This document shows, one piece after another, positions 4,504-5,523 of a stretch of 5,523 bases of DNA (positions are counted from its first letter, which is position 1; each line of letters starts with the position of its first letter). The translations under genes and the position numbers were made by a program. The notes below the pieces were generated by a model. That model searched no databases, was not told the DNA's origin, and saw only the letters and a program-made list of their open reading frames with translations. The stretch spans positions 1,150-6,672 of the forward strand of contig MGSR01000167.1 in NCBI GenBank assembly GCA_001798565.1. Reading direction: 5' to 3'. This DNA comes from Deltaproteobacteria bacterium RIFCSPLOWO2_12_FULL_60_16 (GTDB lineage Bacteria; Desulfobacterota; Binatia; UBA9968).

Positions 4504-5523
4504 TTGATGGCCTTCCCTATCCACCCCCCGCCCAGGACCTGGTCTCCCCTGTAGAAGACCGCCGCCTGGCCCGGGCTCACCGGGGGAAAAACGCTCTCAA
4601 AGCGCGCCTCGCAAGTCCCGTCTGCCTCGACCCGCACCAGACACGGAACCGGCTGGGAGCGGTAGCGGAGCTGGACCTCGGCGGGAAATTCTTCTCTCTC
4701 CTGCGGCTCAACCCAATGGACCGACCCGGCTGTTAACCCGCTGCAACCGAGCTCCTCTTTCCCCCCTACGATCACGCGCCTGCCCGCCTCGTCTATCTCG
4801 AGGACGTAAAGCGGACGGGAGGCCGACAGTCCCAGCCCTTTGCGCTGCCCGACGGTCAACCGGTGGATCCCCTGATGGCGTCCCAACACCGTTCCGTTCC
4901 GATCGACGATTTCGCCTCCGTCCAGCTCCTCCTCTTCGGCGAAGGACTCCACCAGCGCCTTGTAGTCGCCGAAGCAGATGTCCTGGCTCTCGGGACGATC
5001 GGCAACGGGCAATCCAAGATTCCTCGCCTTCCGGCGCACCTCGGCCTTGACCAGATCGCCCAAAGGAAAAAGGGTATGGGCAAGCTGCTCCTGCGAGAGG
5101 GCGAAGAGAAAATACGATTGATCCTTTTGCCGGTCGGCGCCGCGGAACAGAGAGACCCCGCCGCCGGCGCGGTCGCGGCTCAAGCGGGCGTAATGACCCG
5201 TGGCGACGTACTCCGCCCCCTCCGCCTTCGCCCACTCCAAGAGCGCGCCGAGCTTGAAATCGCGATTGCAGGCGACGCAGGGGTTGGGCGTGCGGCCGTG
5301 GAGATAGCTGCGCGCAAACGGCCTGACCACCGCGCTGGCGAACTCCGAGCGCAAATCGACCAGGGTATGCGGGATCCCGAGAAGTCCGGCCACCGTTTTC
5401 GCCCCGAGATGATCGGAGCAATTTTGCGGCTGCTCGCGCTGACATTCCCACAAGCGCAGCGAAACCCCCGCCACCTCATAACCTTCCTCCACCAGAATTC
5501 CGGCGGTGACGGAGCTATCCACC
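4500..5523 (-). CDS. mnmA: tRNA-specific 2-thiouridylase MnmA, 5' end outside the window
   Basis: ATP-pyrophosphatase-type enzyme that puts the 2-thio group on U34 of Lys, Glu and Gln tRNAs, with sulfur relayed by cysteine desulfurase partners. The visible part starts inside the PP-loop (family SGGVDSSV; here xVDSSV), so the GTG at 5522 is that Val and not a start; roughly a dozen N-terminal residues are missing. Counting that Val as residue 1, landmarks are LRLWECQ (23-28), GRTPNPCVACNRDFK with Cys85, ATGHYARL, KDQSYFLFALSQEQL (133-147), SQDICFGDY with the second catalytic Cys183, and HRLTVGQRKGLG. The C-terminal beta-barrel region is complete (RYRSQP, PGQAAVFY) and ends GKAIK at TAA. The frame, both catalytic cysteines and the tail are intact. 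It is the first gene of the visible mnmA-mtaB-rnc run, and its promoter is not in the window. Confidence 0.95.
   Translation of the reverse strand, partial: VDSSVTAGILVEEGYEVAGVSLRLWECQREQPQNCSDHLGAKTVAGLLGIPHTLVDLRSEFASAVVRPFARSYLHGRTPNPCVACNRDFKLGALLEWAKAEGAEYVATGHYARLSRDRAGGGVSLFRGADRQKDQSYFLFALSQEQLAHTLFPLGDLVKAEVRRKARNLGLPVADRPESQDICFGDYKALVESFAEEEELDGGEIVDRNGTVLGRHQGIHRLTVGQRKGLGLSASRPLYVLEIDEAGRRVIVGGKEELGCSGLTAGSVHWVEPQEREEFPAEVQLRYRSQPVPCLVRVEADGTCEARFESVFPPVSPGQAAVFYRGDQVLGGGWIGKAIK

Noticed and set aside
5520..5522. GTG as the mnmA start
   Set aside because: It encodes the Val of the conserved SGGVDSSV PP-loop, so the real start is beyond the right edge.

Overview
The window is a compact, roughly 60% GC bacterial segment. 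Five genes lie on the minus strand and read right to left: mnmA (cut by the right edge), mtaB, rnc, a carboxymuconolactone decarboxylase/AhpD-like gene, and an isocitrate lyase/PEP mutase-family gene. A sixth gene, a DUF6282-type amidohydrolase-like protein cut by the left edge, lies on the plus strand and converges on them. The mnmA-mtaB-rnc order, the MtaB and RNase III sequence style, and the mix of catabolic families suggest an uncultured deltaproteobacterium-like lineage (Desulfobacterota, Binatota, Methylomirabilota or similar). This placement is an impression and not a phylogenetic result.

The main result is at 1668-2255 on the minus strand. What first looks like two short adjacent reading frames is one continuous frame interrupted by a single in-frame TGA at 2013-2015. 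The TGA falls exactly where the family has the second cysteine of its redox CxxC motif (Cys78-Pro-Phe-TGA-Ile-Asp-Ile-Asn). The upstream ATG has a strong Shine-Dalgarno sequence. The first ATG after the TGA has none. Twelve bases after the TGA is a perfect 5-bp hairpin with a 6-base loop carrying GU at loop positions 3-4, close to the geometry of the E. coli fdhF SECIS. TGA is also a normal stop for three other genes here, so the whole code is not reassigned. I read this as a 195-residue selenoprotein with a Cys-x-x-Sec centre. The alternative is a recent nonsense mutation of a Cys codon.

The right-hand two thirds (2284-5523) is an RNA-maturation cluster: MnmA (2-thiolation of tRNA U34), MtaB (2-methylthiolation of t6A37) and RNase III. 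The RNase III has glycine where the third of four metal-binding acidic residues (Asp114 in E. coli) is expected. Each of the three gene ends here (mnmA, mtaB, rnc) carries a degenerate repeat with a strict 7-base period. Each repeat has its own consensus, two of them fold back as inverted repeats, and they supply the C-terminal tails of MtaB and RNase III.

The left third (1-2255) is metabolic. The selenoprotein candidate and the isocitrate lyase/PEP mutase-family gene are 21 bases apart with near-identical GGGAGGG ribosome binding sites, so they are probably co-translated. The DUF6282 gene ends 8 bases from the end of the lyase-family gene. No RNA genes, insertion sequences, CRISPR arrays or convincing intrinsic terminators were found, and there is no gene-free stretch longer than about 85 bases.
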